Source of the DNA: Saprospiraceae bacterium
GTDB taxonomy: Bacteria > Bacteroidota > Bacteroidia > Chitinophagales > Saprospiraceae
Length of the DNA: 57,979 bases
Reading direction: 5' to 3'
NCBI GenBank assembly: GCA_020848695.1
Contig: JADLHT010000016.1
Span: forward strand, 1-57,979
The position numbers and the translations under genes are program-made. Below the pieces are notes generated by a model. That model was not told the origin of the DNA. It ran no database searches and saw only the letters and a list, made by a program, of their open reading frames with translations. Positions 17,072-26,295 of the stretch are shown piece by piece. Numbering within the stretch: the first letter of the stretch is position 1; each line of letters begins with the position of its first letter.

Positions 17072-17896
17072 TTAAGAGTTTGTTGTCTTTATTTTCAGTT
17101 CATACTCTTTCAATAATTTCTTTACCAGTTCTTTTACTTGAAAAGAAAATTCCTTCTCTTGAATCCAATAGAAATAATTTCTATCCTCATACAATGTTTT
17201 ACCAACTTCTTGTCCTAAGTATTTTCCAAATGCAAAAACAACTTCTCCCTGATCGTTGTATTTTAGTCTCTGTGTAGCATCCAATACTTTTATATCATTG
17301 GTAAATTCATGCAACTTCTGAACATTACTTTGAATGGGTTTCTCCAATAATGTACCATTATCATTGAGCAGATCACACTCCTTGTATTTTTGCAACATTC
17401 CTCCTAAAACCTCAACAGTTGCTCGGATATCAGCCATAGCGTCATGAGCATTCTCCAATTCTTTTCTACAATAGAATTGATAAGCAGCTTTTAATGTTCT
17501 AGGTTCCATTCTATAAAAAATACGCTGTACATCTATTAGTCTTCTGTTGTCAATTTCAAGATTCAAATTACATCTGTACATTTCTTCCATCAGTATAGGT
17601 ACATCAAATCTGTTCGAATTATATCCAGCCAGATCTGCTCCTTTCATGAATTGAAAAATTTTATCGGCAACTTGTAAAAATGTCGGTTTGTTTCTAAGCA
17701 TTTCATTGCTAATTCCATGAACCTGAAACGCTTCTTCAGAAATAGGAATACCAGGATTTATCATTAGATTAAGTTCTTCGGTATCTCCTGATTTCTTATA
17801 TTTAATCATTGCCAATTGAATGATTCTATCGCGTATAACATGTAAGCCTGTTGTTTCTACATCAAAAAAAATAATATCTCTGTCAAGCTGTAACAT
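17072..17896 (-). CDS. DnaQ-type 3'-5' exonuclease
   Basis: Exonuclease of the DEDDh family (DNA polymerase III epsilon-like). The catalytic residues are visible: Asp12 and Glu14 in FFDVETTGLH, Asp98 in NSNRFDVPIL, and His151 with Asp156 in NAHDAMADI. Residues about 205-255 form an extra C-terminal domain, FAFGKYLGQEVGKTLYEDRN, like the one in exodeoxyribonuclease X and related Bacteroidota exonucleases. There is no polymerase in the protein. Repair or replication proofreading is plausible; the exact role is not fixed by sequence. Confidence 0.9.
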   Translation of the reverse strand: MLQLDRDIIFFDVETTGLHVIRDRIIQLAMIKYKKSGDTEELNLMINPGIPISEEAFQVHGISNEMLRNKPTFLQVADKIFQFMKGADLAGYNSNRFDVPILMEEMYRCNLNLEIDNRRLIDVQRIFYRMEPRTLKAAYQFYCRKELENAHDAMADIRATVEVLGGMLQKYKECDLLNDNGTLLEKPIQSNVQKLHEFTNDIKVLDATQRLKYNDQGEVVFAFGKYLGQEVGKTLYEDRNYFYWIQEKEFSFQVKELVKKLLKEYELKIKTTNS

Positions 17897-17911
17897 TCTG
17901 AATGATATGTA

Positions 17912-18340
17912 TTAAGTATGATAAAATAATTTGTGATCCAAAGATAATTTTCCGCCCCCTAACAATAAAATAATAAAAAATCCAACACTATACAGAATAG
18001 GAAGTTCTTTATCTCCAAAAGAGTCTGTTGCGTGAACTATAAATATGATGACCATCATAGTAAATAATAAGGGTATTACTGCAAGTCGGGTAAACAATCC
18101 CAATATGAGGAGTAACGAACAAAAGAACTCTGATAAAACAGCCAAATACAAGGAAATCTCAGGTCCCAAACCAATAGGATCGCTAAAGTCTAAATTTCCA
18201 TCTGTCAGCCTATTAAACTTTTTATATCCATGGGTCAAAATACTCAGACCAAAAAATAATCTAATTAACAATAAGGCAAAATCAATTCTTTTACCGTAAG
18301 CTCCCGGGTATATCCAACTTTTCCACATCTTATAAGTCAT
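17912..18340 (-). CDS. DoxX family membrane protein
   Basis: A 142-residue protein with four predicted membrane helices. The N-terminal LLLIRLFFGLSILTHGYKKF is the typical DoxX start, followed by LAVLSEFFCSLLLILGLFTRLAVIPL. Family members occur beside oxidoreductases and thiosulphate-related proteins, but most have no known function. It precedes the exonuclease gene with a 15-base gap on the same strand. Confidence 0.85.
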   Translation of the reverse strand: MTYKMWKSWIYPGAYGKRIDFALLLIRLFFGLSILTHGYKKFNRLTDGNLDFSDPIGLGPEISLYLAVLSEFFCSLLLILGLFTRLAVIPLLFTMMVIIFIVHATDSFGDKELPILYSVGFFIILLLGGGKLSLDHKLFYHT

Positions 18341-18478
18341 TTTAACGTTTTAATAATTACTGCATTGCAATTTACTTTAAAATATTTGTCTTGAAACCCA
18401 TTATACACTTTTACATCTATAATCATTGTTAATAATATCCCCTTGTCAATAAATAATGAAGGATTTCATTCTACTAAA

Positions 18479-19666
18479 TTAAAAAATTTCTCTCTCGGCA
18501 CTTTCAGAATATAAAATCTGAAAGGTATAGACCAGCCAAAATACACATAATCCAGGAAAAACAACTACCCACCAAGCACTTGGATTCGATCTGGAAGTAT
18601 GCATAATACTTCCTAAACTTATATCATCCAGAGGAAGACCAAGCCCTAAAAAAGAAATACTTGCCTCTGCAAGAATTATGGAGGCAAGACTCAAGCTAAT
18701 ATATTGAAAGAGTCTTCTAAAAATTTCGGGAATTAGATGACGTATGATAATTCTATTATCCGGAATTCCTAAAGAAATTAAGCTTTGAATATATTTTTCT
18801 TGAATCAGATAAAAACTCAGGAAACGGCTATACTTAGCAAAACTAATGGAGAGATATAATCCAATTATTACGGATAAACTAATCACAGTTGGCTTCGAAA
18901 TAAATTGTAATAGTAGCAACAATACCATGAGCATAGGAACTGATTTAAACAAAACAATACCATTTACTAAAATTTGATCAGTATTTACCCTAATTCCCAT
19001 TCTTGCATTCTTAGTCATTGGAATAAAAATTAGAGAAATAATGAGACTAGCCGCAAAAAAAGCAAAAAACGAGAAGCTTCGAAGTTCAAAAGACAATAAT
19101 AATATATAAAATAAGACCAAAAAGGACAAAACTAATACTACAAAAGCAGATGGACTTAATCGGTATTTACGATAATTATAGAAAGGCATTGCAACTCCTA
19201 AAGGTAATCCAATTAGTATTGCAATCAATATACTTAAGAATGCGATTATTAGGGATTTTTGTAATCCCTGTAAGCAAGAAATAAATAAATCTCTTCCCAG
19301 ATCATATGTCCCTAATAAATGAAATCTATCCTCGTCAGTTGATAATGGTCTCTTCCATTCCTGAGTTGAATAAAACTTTTGCGATCCTTGATAAAAGATA
19401 GGAAAAAACATTACGTCTGCCTGCACATTTTCCCAATTATACTGCTGCAGAAATAATTCGCTTTTTAACTCTGTACCATCCTCTGGAATATCTTTCCAAA
19501 GTAAAAAGCAGGATTCCCCTTTGTAGTAAACATAATATGGCGAATTTCCAACTATTAGCTTCAGGAAAAAAAGAGTAATAAAAAATATATGCAGAGAAAT
19601 TGCAACTGTTGTTCGCCTCCTGATATACGCAGTATAAGATCGAAGTATATTTGAAATTCTATTCAA
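18479..19666 (-). CDS. OppC/DppC-type ABC transporter permease
   Basis: Inner-membrane permease of a peptide or nickel importer (OppC branch), 395 residues. The N-terminal helix (about 23-40) is followed by a 90-residue periplasmic insert, longer than in E. coli OppC. Then comes the permease core starting at LLGTYDLGRDLFISCLQGLQ and the EAA-loop-like LAEASISFLGLGLP near residue 340. No ATPase, OppB or binding-protein gene is adjacent, so the rest of the transporter is encoded elsewhere. The start is a TTG at 19666; a TAACTTTG element at 19684-19691 supports it. Confidence 0.85.
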   Translation of the reverse strand: MNRISNILRSYTAYIRRRTTVAISLHIFFITLFFLKLIVGNSPYYVYYKGESCFLLWKDIPEDGTELKSELFLQQYNWENVQADVMFFPIFYQGSQKFYSTQEWKRPLSTDEDRFHLLGTYDLGRDLFISCLQGLQKSLIIAFLSILIAILIGLPLGVAMPFYNYRKYRLSPSAFVVLVLSFLVLFYILLLSFELRSFSFFAFFAASLIISLIFIPMTKNARMGIRVNTDQILVNGIVLFKSVPMLMVLLLLLQFISKPTVISLSVIIGLYLSISFAKYSRFLSFYLIQEKYIQSLISLGIPDNRIIIRHLIPEIFRRLFQYISLSLASIILAEASISFLGLGLPLDDISLGSIMHTSRSNPSAWWVVVFPGLCVFWLVYTFQILYSESAEREIF

Positions 19667-19683
19667 TACAATCTAACAAAGAT

Positions 19684-19691
19684 CAAAGTTA
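19684..19691 (-). promoter_or_regulatory. -7 promoter element for the OppC-type permease
   Basis: TAACTTTG on - fits TAnnTTTG and lies 17 bases before the TTG start at 19666. It forms a divergent pair with the element at 19750-19757. Confidence 0.5.
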
Positions 19692-19749
19692 ATTTATTCC
19701 TACTTTTCGATTTTAAAATCTAGTCAGATAATAATATAAAAGTATTCAA

Positions 19750-19757
19750 TACATTTG
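19750..19757 (+). promoter_or_regulatory. -7 promoter element for the sugar transporter
   Basis: TACATTTG on + fits TAnnTTTG and lies 23 bases before the ATG at 19781. No good -33 TTG was seen. Confidence 0.5.
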
Positions 19758-19780
19758 CTTTCATTAAATCAAACTATCGA

Positions 19781-21448
19781 ATGGAGCAGACTTTAAAAAC
19801 CAATTTCTCTGCATTAGGAACATTAATTACAGTTTTCTTTTTTTGGGGATTTATTGCAGCCGGTAACGGTGTTTTTATTCCGTTTTGTAAACATTATTTT
19901 AAACTTGATCAGTTTCAAAGTCAATTGGTTGATTTTGCATTTTACGGTGCTTACTATTTTGGTGCCTTGCTCCTCTTTGTCTATAGTGTTGTACGAACTA
20001 AAGATCTGGTTTCTTCATGGGGTTATAGACGCAGTATAGTATATGGATTGTTGTTTTCTTTTCTGGGTGCCATTGCGATGATTCTTGCTGTTAAGAATGG
20101 TTCTTCAGGCTCCGGATTTAGTTTTTTTCTAGCAGCATTTTTCATTTTGGCTTTAGGTTTTTCATTGCAGCAAGTTGCAGCTAATCCTTTTGCTATTTTA
20201 TTGGGCGATTCATCAACAGGTTCTCATCGAATTACTTTGGGAGGTGCTATTAATTCTTTTGGTACCGCTATTGGTCCTATAGTTGTAGCATTGATTCTCT
20301 TTGGCGGGACTCAGGTAAGTGATGAGATGATTCAATCCCTTGATTTGAACTCTGTATTAAGCCTGTATACCGGTGTAGGGGTTCTATTCCTTATATCTGC
20401 AGCATTGTTTTATTTCTCACGAAGTGTTCCTGATGGATTTCATGATTCAAAGGTCGAATCTTCGACTAAGGCTATGTGGTTGATGATATTTATTTCCCTT
20501 GCACTCCTTTCAACATTTATTCCTGTTTTTTCCTCTTATAAGATTGATCTATCTACTTTTAGCGAAATGGATAAACATCATTTAGAAATTAAAAGAATGT
20601 GGTATCTCATTGCCGGATTGATGGTAATTGTTCTTGGACTTGCCTATGCTTATTTCAATTCGAAAAAGAACGCGCAATCCTGGGGTGCATTACAGTTTCC
20701 CCAGTTAATCTTTGGAATGTTTGCAATTTTTGTTTATGTCGGTGTAGAAGTAAGTATTCAGAGTAATCTGGGAGAATTGCTGAAGAAACCTGAGTTTGGA
20801 GGAATGCAAGCTGTTGATATTGCTCCCTATATCAGCATGTATTGGGGTTCGTTGATGATTGGACGATGGACCGGTGCAATACCTGTATTTAATCCAGGTC
20901 GAATGATGAATAATATATTATTGATTGCAGTTCCGATTATAGCTTACGGAGTTGTTATATTGGTTAATCTCATGGCTAATCGAGATATAAGCAGCTTATA
21001 TTATTATATATTTTGTGTATTGGTCTTAATTGGCGGATTTTTTATAGCACAAGCCAGGCCGATTTTCACTTTAATGCTATTCAGTGCTCTTGGAATAATT
21101 GCTATGCTGGTTGGGATTTTGAATACAGGACTTATTTCAATTTATGCCTTTCTCAGTGGAGGTTTGTTTTGCAGTATCATGTGGCCTTGTATATTTTCCT
21201 TATCCATCGCAGGTACCGGAAAATATGAAACACAGGCTTCCGGATTTTTAATTATGATGATTCTTGGAGGGGCTGTAATTCCTCCATTACAAGGTAAATT
21301 AGCTGACATTTCCAGTATAGGAATTCATAAGTCATATTGGATTGCAGTATTCTGTTTCTCTTACCTCTTTGTTTTTTCCCGAATAATAAAAAGAATATTA
21401 GCTAAACAAGGAATAGATTATGATAGTAAAATTATAAATGCCCATTAA
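19781..21448 (+). CDS. FucP-like MFS sugar transporter
   Basis: Major facilitator protein of 555 residues with about 12-14 membrane helices. The N-terminus TVFFFWGFIAAGNGVFIPF and the fourth-helix region GFSLQQVAANPFAILLGD are hallmarks of the FucP/GluP proton-sugar symporters. A loop of about 45 residues (about 225-270) between the two halves and extra length compared with E. coli FucP (438) point to a Bacteroidota subtype. The likely substrates are neutral sugars such as glucose, galactose or fucose; the choice is open. No sugar catabolism gene is adjacent. Confidence 0.87.
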   Translation: MEQTLKTNFSALGTLITVFFFWGFIAAGNGVFIPFCKHYFKLDQFQSQLVDFAFYGAYYFGALLLFVYSVVRTKDLVSSWGYRRSIVYGLLFSFLGAIAMILAVKNGSSGSGFSFFLAAFFILALGFSLQQVAANPFAILLGDSSTGSHRITLGGAINSFGTAIGPIVVALILFGGTQVSDEMIQSLDLNSVLSLYTGVGVLFLISAALFYFSRSVPDGFHDSKVESSTKAMWLMIFISLALLSTFIPVFSSYKIDLSTFSEMDKHHLEIKRMWYLIAGLMVIVLGLAYAYFNSKKNAQSWGALQFPQLIFGMFAIFVYVGVEVSIQSNLGELLKKPEFGGMQAVDIAPYISMYWGSLMIGRWTGAIPVFNPGRMMNNILLIAVPIIAYGVVILVNLMANRDISSLYYYIFCVLVLIGGFFIAQARPIFTLMLFSALGIIAMLVGILNTGLISIYAFLSGGLFCSIMWPCIFSLSIAGTGKYETQASGFLIMMILGGAVIPPLQGKLADISSIGIHKSYWIAVFCFSYLFVFSRIIKRILAKQGIDYDSKIINAH

Positions 21449-22215
21449 ATAAAATTTTACAGTGGAGTGTCATATTGAGAGTCAGAAGTCCAATTATCCA
21501 GGAATATGCTACTCTATATAGCACAAATTGAATAGATTTAATATTATTGTTCTGACTTAATTAAATCGTGATTTCAAATTATAAATGCAACTTATAAAAG
21601 GAACCCATAAAGCTAAATAATTCTTTTAAAAAGAAATTGAAAATAAGAATGGGATGTATGAACGAAATGCAGGAATCAAACAGCTAATTTAACGAACTTC
21701 TCAATGATATGCCATATATTGCATTTCTGAAAACATTTTAAATTAACAAAGGCATTAGCACCATCAATGATCCACTTTTGTCCTGAGAACTACTGTCTAT
21801 TTTAAATTACACTTCTGTGTGCAGCATCTATAGCTCTTAATCCTATTAATAATGCTCTGGCATTCTAAGTCTTTTACTTCATTGAATCCTCATGCTGCTT
21901 TTAGTAATGCAATATTTGTTCTCTAATGTCCTATACCTTTTGTTTGGGGGATCGAAGCGTCTTTACTGCATGAATTAAAACACTAAAACGTGGTTGCAAT
22001 AGATTGAGACTATGAAATCTTATTATACTATTCAGACTCCATAAATGAATGCAATTCAATCCTATAAATGAAATAATTTCCAAAATGGATGAAATTCTAA
22101 GTATATTATTGTCAATAGTTTATAAATATTTTATTGTTATAAAGTGTATTTTTTTAAGAAGATCTTCCAAGATCAACTCTAAGTTTCATAACTTTATAAC
22201 TCAATAAAAGAAAAT
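21449..22215. other. long gene-poor spacer with a decayed gene
   Basis: No intact frame was found. The middle (21676-21940) holds the decayed gene listed separately. The flanks are AT-rich without strong hairpins. A promoter-like TAACTTTA (7 of 8) at 22189-22196 lies 20 bases before the next ATG. Confidence 0.5.
21676..21940 (-). pseudogene. decayed gene, possibly transposase
   Basis: On the - strand one frame from 21866 down to 21676 reads NARALLIGLRAIDAAHRSV, stop, a short gap with another stop, FSGQKWIIDGANAFVNLKC, then NIWHIIEKFVKLAV and a stop. Further upstream, pieces such as RTNIALLKAA and FNEVKDL appear in other frames. The run of protein-like sequence across stops and frameshifts marks a dead gene. 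The LLIGLRAIDAAH and WIIDGANAFVNL blocks remind me of transposase text, but I cannot name the family; this is pattern recognition only. Confidence 0.45.
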
Positions 22216-22683
22216 ATGTATAAACTTCTATTCTTATTGTTAGCCCTTTCGTTCGATCAGATTTTAGCGCAAAAGCTTGCACCTACAGTTATATCCAGTG
22301 CTGGAGCGGTACAAAAATCAGGAAACTTTTCTTTAGAGTGGACGATGGGTGAGACTATTACTGAAACAAAAACAACTTCTAATTTAATAGTAACCCAAGG
22401 ATTTCATCAATCCAATTTAGGTCTAACTTCAGTGAAGAACGATGAAAACTTAGGAATAAGCGTCTTTCCAAATCCAGCAGGTGCATTCTTAAATATAGAG
22501 AATCCGGACTTAAGAAATGCTCGAATTAACTTGATAAATATGAATGGTCAGGTCATTTTATCCGATAAGCTACAATTAAAGTCACAACAGTTAGATTTAA
22601 ATTCTATAATTCAGGGAACTTATATCTTAACGATTCAGGATGGTTCTCAACAACAATCATTTACAATTGAAAAAACAAAATAA
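22216..22683 (+). CDS. small T9SS type A sorting-domain protein
   Basis: Secreted protein of 155 residues: signal peptide (LLFLLLALSFDQILAQ), a short N-terminal module of about 50 residues (VISSAGAVQKSGNFSLEWTM followed by GETI), and a C-terminal type A T9SS signal from about residue 80 (SVFPNPAGAFLNIE ... GTYILTIQDGSQQQSFTIEK). The first module is common in short Bacteroidota cargo proteins of unknown function. It is 24 bases upstream of the tail-fibre-like gene and probably shares its transcript. Confidence 0.85.
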   Translation: MYKLLFLLLALSFDQILAQKLAPTVISSAGAVQKSGNFSLEWTMGETITETKTTSNLIVTQGFHQSNLGLTSVKNDENLGISVFPNPAGAFLNIENPDLRNARINLINMNGQVILSDKLQLKSQQLDLNSIIQGTYILTIQDGSQQQSFTIEKTK

Positions 22684-22707
22684 TTAATAGTCATAAAACT
22701 TTTTACA

Positions 22708-24321
22708 ATGAATAAATTTTTAGCTTTTATTTTTTTAGTATGCTGTGCCACCGGAATTCACGCACAGAGTTTTAAATTTCAGGGTGTTGCCAGAAACAAT
22801 TCAAATGCCCCAATCATAAATACCAACATTTCTTTACGTTTATCTGTGTTGAATTCTTCTAATGTACCTGTTTATGTTGAGACACACAATACCAGAACTT
22901 CCGACCTAGGTATCTTTTCTGTAAATGTTTGTCAGGGAACAAACCCTACAGGAAACTGCTCGAATATAGATTGGGCAGCCAACGGCTATCAGCTGAAGGT
23001 AGAACTAGATGCAGCTGGTGGATCAAATTTTACCAACATGGGTAATTCACCTATACTAGCAGTACCAATAGCAAATTACGCAACTAAAGCAGGTTCTGTT
23101 GCCGGTGATAACGATGGTAATCCTTCTAACGAGTTGCAAACTTTGACTTTTAATAATGTCAATAACCAACTATCAATTTCACAAGGAAATAATGTTGATT
23201 TGACTGTCTTAAAAAATGACCCTGACGCAGATCCTGCAAATGAGATACAAACCATTAGCCTGGATACAACTAATAATGAGATCTCATTAAGCAAAGGTGG
23301 GGGAAAATTTTTATTACCTGAAAGTGGTGCCAGCCTCTGGAAAAAGGTTGGTGATACGCTACTTTATAAATCTACCAGCAATATTGGAATTTGGTTTAGA
23401 AATTCAAGATTTAATATCGATTTTGGACCAACAGTGAAGAAGTTTTTTAGCTCCTCTACCAATCGATGGACAGACGAGTACCTGAATAATTCAAAGAATC
23501 TATTGAAAGAGATAGCATTTGGTTCAACACTTTTTGATCCAGGTGGAACACAAGTTGCAGATCATCATGTTATGACTTATCATAGAATTAATACGGATAC
23601 TATGTTCAGAGTACGATCTACAATTTATACACAACCAGGCTTGTCCAGTGATTTGAGCTTGTGGTGTAATGTAACTCAGAATGGTCAGAACTTTCATGTT
23701 CCCGGAGTAACTTTGGTATCACAAGGGGCAATCGGACAAGTTGTATCTTACTTTGGCGGAGCACCAGGTACTGCTTTACTTGCAGCAAATGTGAGCGGAA
23801 CTTCTGTACCTTATATGGGAGTTTTTAATGCTCAGGGGAATGGTCTTATTGGAGGTATTTTCAGAAACGCCCAAGGACAATCTGTAGTTCAAGCCAATAT
23901 GAAAAATTTCGTTATGGATCATCCATTAGATCCTTCCAAAGAAATATGGTATGCTTGCATAGAAGGTCCGGAAGCTGCTGCATATACCAGAGGAACTGCA
24001 ACATTGATAAATGGAGAAGCTTATATTACATTTAGTGAAGATTTTAGTGTAATCTTAAATCCAAAGACAATGACTGTTCAATTGACCGCTCTTTCTGAAG
24101 AATCAGAAGGGCTTGCTGTAGTTGAAAGAACAGAAAAAGGAATTAAAGTCAAAGAATTAAGAAAAGGAAAAGGAAATTATCAGTTCGATTGGGAAGTTAA
24201 AGGAGTTCGTAAGGGTTATGAAGATTTTAAGCCGGTTAGAATAAAGGGAAAAGAAACCGTTACCTTATTACCGGAGGGATATTCACTAGATCCAACCCTG
24301 ATGAAAGAAAAAGCAAAGTAA
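22708..24321 (+). CDS. secreted phage-tail-like surface protein
   Basis: A 537-residue protein with a signal peptide (KFLAFIFLVCCATGIHAQ). Residues about 20-130 are the Bacteroidota module FKFQGVARNNSNAPIINTNI ... LRLSVLNSSN, and two NELQTLTFNN/NEIQTISLDT strands follow. The C-terminal part has IWYACIEGPEAAAYTRGTAT, seen at the ends of tail-fibre-like and S74-chaperone-like surface proteins, but no obvious S74 catalytic core. There is no T9SS signal at the C-terminus. Surface display is likely; binding target unknown. A strong terminator follows at 24351. Confidence 0.72.
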   Translation: MNKFLAFIFLVCCATGIHAQSFKFQGVARNNSNAPIINTNISLRLSVLNSSNVPVYVETHNTRTSDLGIFSVNVCQGTNPTGNCSNIDWAANGYQLKVELDAAGGSNFTNMGNSPILAVPIANYATKAGSVAGDNDGNPSNELQTLTFNNVNNQLSISQGNNVDLTVLKNDPDADPANEIQTISLDTTNNEISLSKGGGKFLLPESGASLWKKVGDTLLYKSTSNIGIWFRNSRFNIDFGPTVKKFFSSSTNRWTDEYLNNSKNLLKEIAFGSTLFDPGGTQVADHHVMTYHRINTDTMFRVRSTIYTQPGLSSDLSLWCNVTQNGQNFHVPGVTLVSQGAIGQVVSYFGGAPGTALLAANVSGTSVPYMGVFNAQGNGLIGGIFRNAQGQSVVQANMKNFVMDHPLDPSKEIWYACIEGPEAAAYTRGTATLINGEAYITFSEDFSVILNPKTMTVQLTALSEESEGLAVVERTEKGIKVKELRKGKGNYQFDWEVKGVRKGYEDFKPVRIKGKETVTLLPEGYSLDPTLMKEKAK

Positions 24322-24350
24322 GAAATTAAATAATTTTTTCATATCACTAT

Positions 24351-24386
24351 CCTCGACAAAAATGATTTGTCGAGGATTTTTTTTTT
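24351..24386 (+). terminator. strong intrinsic terminator
   Basis: A perfect 10-bp stem CCTCGACAAA/TTTGTCGAGG (24351-24360 and 24366-24375) with loop AATGA is followed by A and ten T. It ends the 22216-24321 transcript. Its right arm also contains the TTG of the next gene's promoter. Confidence 0.88.
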
Positions 24387-24395
24387 GTAACTTTG
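24367..24395 (+). promoter_or_regulatory. full promoter inside the terminator, near-leaderless
   Basis: TTG (24367-24369), an 18-base spacer and TAACTTTG (24388-24395) match the Bacteroidota sigma consensus TTG-N17-23-TAnnTTTG. Only four bases separate the element from the ATG at 24400, so the transcript would begin at or next to the start codon. Confidence 0.65.
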
Positions 24396-24399
24396 TTTA

Positions 24400-24867
24400 A
24401 TGAGGTTTAATATTTTTATCTTTTTAATAGCATTGCTTGCTTGCAACAATAAGACTAAAATTACGAATGAAAGCAGCCAGAATGAGGATAATATTCTCTT
24501 TTTAACATTTAAGATATTTTCTGATACTGTATTACAGCAAAACAGATTAATACTCACAGATAAGCAAATAGTACAGGGAACTATTAAATTCAGTAATCCG
24601 GTTGTGTACGATTCAAATCAATATCTAAAAATTCAAATATTTTCACAACATAAAAATAGAACCACTCAGTACCTCAAACATCCATTATATCCAATCTATG
24701 AAGTTGAACAGAATGGTACATTTGAAAAAAGACAATTGAAATTAGATACCATAGAATTCTTTGAGCGAATTCAGGTAAAGGGAGTTCCGCAATTTGTTAG
24801 CGTATCTGAAAAACTAAGTGTACATGATAAAGAACGGATTATATTAAACAAATTTGAATGGAAATGA
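24400..24867 (+). CDS. small lipoprotein of unknown function
   Basis: A 155-residue protein with signal MRFNIFIFLIALLAC and acylated Cys15. The mature part is strand-rich and polar (LILTDKQIVQGTIKFSNPVV, YLKIQIFSQHKNRTTQYLK); I recognise no family. Its end overlaps the M64 peptidase gene, sharing ATGA if that gene starts at 24864, so the two are probably co-translated and may act together at the cell surface. Confidence 0.68.
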   Translation: MRFNIFIFLIALLACNNKTKITNESSQNEDNILFLTFKIFSDTVLQQNRLILTDKQIVQGTIKFSNPVVYDSNQYLKIQIFSQHKNRTTQYLKHPLYPIYEVEQNGTFEKRQLKLDTIEFFERIQVKGVPQFVSVSEKLSVHDKERIILNKFEWK

Positions 24868-26270
24868 AAAAAATATTGATTTCAGGTTTTCTTTATCTTT
24901 TTGCAATACAAATTGATGCTCAAGCCATCGAGCTTGTTGCTATTGATGTTCAAGGAGCTTCTGATCAATTTATTAACCTTGTAATAATTGGAGATGGGTA
25001 CACGGAAACTCAACAAGAGAAGTTTGTAAACGACGCCAAGAGCTTTAAAGATTATCTTTTTACACTTGAGCCTTTCAAGAATTATGCTGATTTTTTCAAT
25101 ATCTACGCGATAAAAGTTGTAAGTGTTGATTCCGGAGCCAGACATGATAACAGTGCACCAGATTGTCCAGGGATAAATTCGCATCCGATACTGAAACCAA
25201 ATACTTATTTCGACGTAAGATTTGATGCGGGAAACATTCATAGATTGGTTGTTCCATTTAAAGCAGGTAATATTTCAAGCACATTATCAAAGTTTTTTCC
25301 ATTGTATGATCAGGTTGTTTTGTTATCCAATACACCATACTACGGTGGTTCTGGAGGAGTGTATTCTACAAGTACCTTACATAGGAGTAGCAATGAAATA
25401 TCAGCACATGAACTGGGTCATTCTTTTGCAGGTTTGGCTGATGAATACTATGCAGGTGATCAATATGCGGGAGAATTTAGAAATATGACTAAGGTAACCG
25501 ATTCTACACTAATTAAGTGGAAAAGCTGGTTGGGTTATAAAAACGTTGGAATATATCAGCACTGCTGTGGAGGTAATTCTGCTCTTTGGTATAAGCCAAA
25601 TCAATCTTGTAAAATGCAAGCCCTAGGGAATCCATTTTGTCCGGTCTGTATTGAAGGGATAATAGAATCTATACATAATTTAGCAAGTTCAGTTGTAGCG
25701 TATTCACCGTTAGATACATCAATCAATCTTGGGGATAGTTCACTAAAGTTTAAATTGCTACAGCTTATAAAGCCCATCCCCAATACCTTAAAAGTTGAAT
25801 GGAAATTTAAGAATCAAATTGTTTCAGATAGTCAGGACAGTGTAACAATTCTATCCAAAGATATCCCTCTGGGAAAATCTGTTGTAAATGTTTTTGTACA
25901 GGATACAAGTAAATTATTAAGAATAAATAATCATAAAAATTTACATTTTGATCTTATTCAGTGGAATATAAATAAAACCCTCAACTCAATTGGAGTTACA
26001 AATAAAAAAAGTAAATTGTTTGTTGATATATATCCCATACCAGCAAATGACTTTTTGAATTTCACAATTCAATCAGAATTGAAATCTCGTTTTAGATTGA
26101 GAATAATTTCTACGGAGGGTAGAGAATTCTTGAATAAAGAACTTCCTGAGTTCGATGAAAATTATCAGGAAAAAATAAATATGTACAATTGCCCGGAAGG
26201 AAACTATATTCTTCAGTTGTTTGGAAATGGTCTTACTCTAGAGGAGAAATTTCAAATTGTGAAGGATTAG
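24864..26270 (+). CDS. secreted M64-family zinc metallopeptidase with T9SS signal
   Basis: Secreted zincin of the IgA-peptidase M64 family. The signal peptide ends at QIDAQA, and NLVIIGDGYTETQQEKF is the family N-terminal block. The zinc site HELGHSFAGLADEY is complete (His and Asp ligands in HExxHxxxxxxD, about residues 182-193). A C-terminal type A sorting domain (VDIYPIPANDFLNF ... GNYILQLFG) follows from about residue 390. The ATG at 24864 overlaps the previous stop as ATGA; an ATG two codons earlier is also possible. The protein substrate is unknown; despite the family name, IgA cleavage is not implied. Confidence 0.88.
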   Translation: MKKILISGFLYLFAIQIDAQAIELVAIDVQGASDQFINLVIIGDGYTETQQEKFVNDAKSFKDYLFTLEPFKNYADFFNIYAIKVVSVDSGARHDNSAPDCPGINSHPILKPNTYFDVRFDAGNIHRLVVPFKAGNISSTLSKFFPLYDQVVLLSNTPYYGGSGGVYSTSTLHRSSNEISAHELGHSFAGLADEYYAGDQYAGEFRNMTKVTDSTLIKWKSWLGYKNVGIYQHCCGGNSALWYKPNQSCKMQALGNPFCPVCIEGIIESIHNLASSVVAYSPLDTSINLGDSSLKFKLLQLIKPIPNTLKVEWKFKNQIVSDSQDSVTILSKDIPLGKSVVNVFVQDTSKLLRINNHKNLHFDLIQWNINKTLNSIGVTNKKSKLFVDIYPIPANDFLNFTIQSELKSRFRLRIISTEGREFLNKELPEFDENYQEKINMYNCPEGNYILQLFGNGLTLEEKFQIVKD

Positions 26271-26295
26271 CAAAAAGTTGAATTTATTGGTAATA

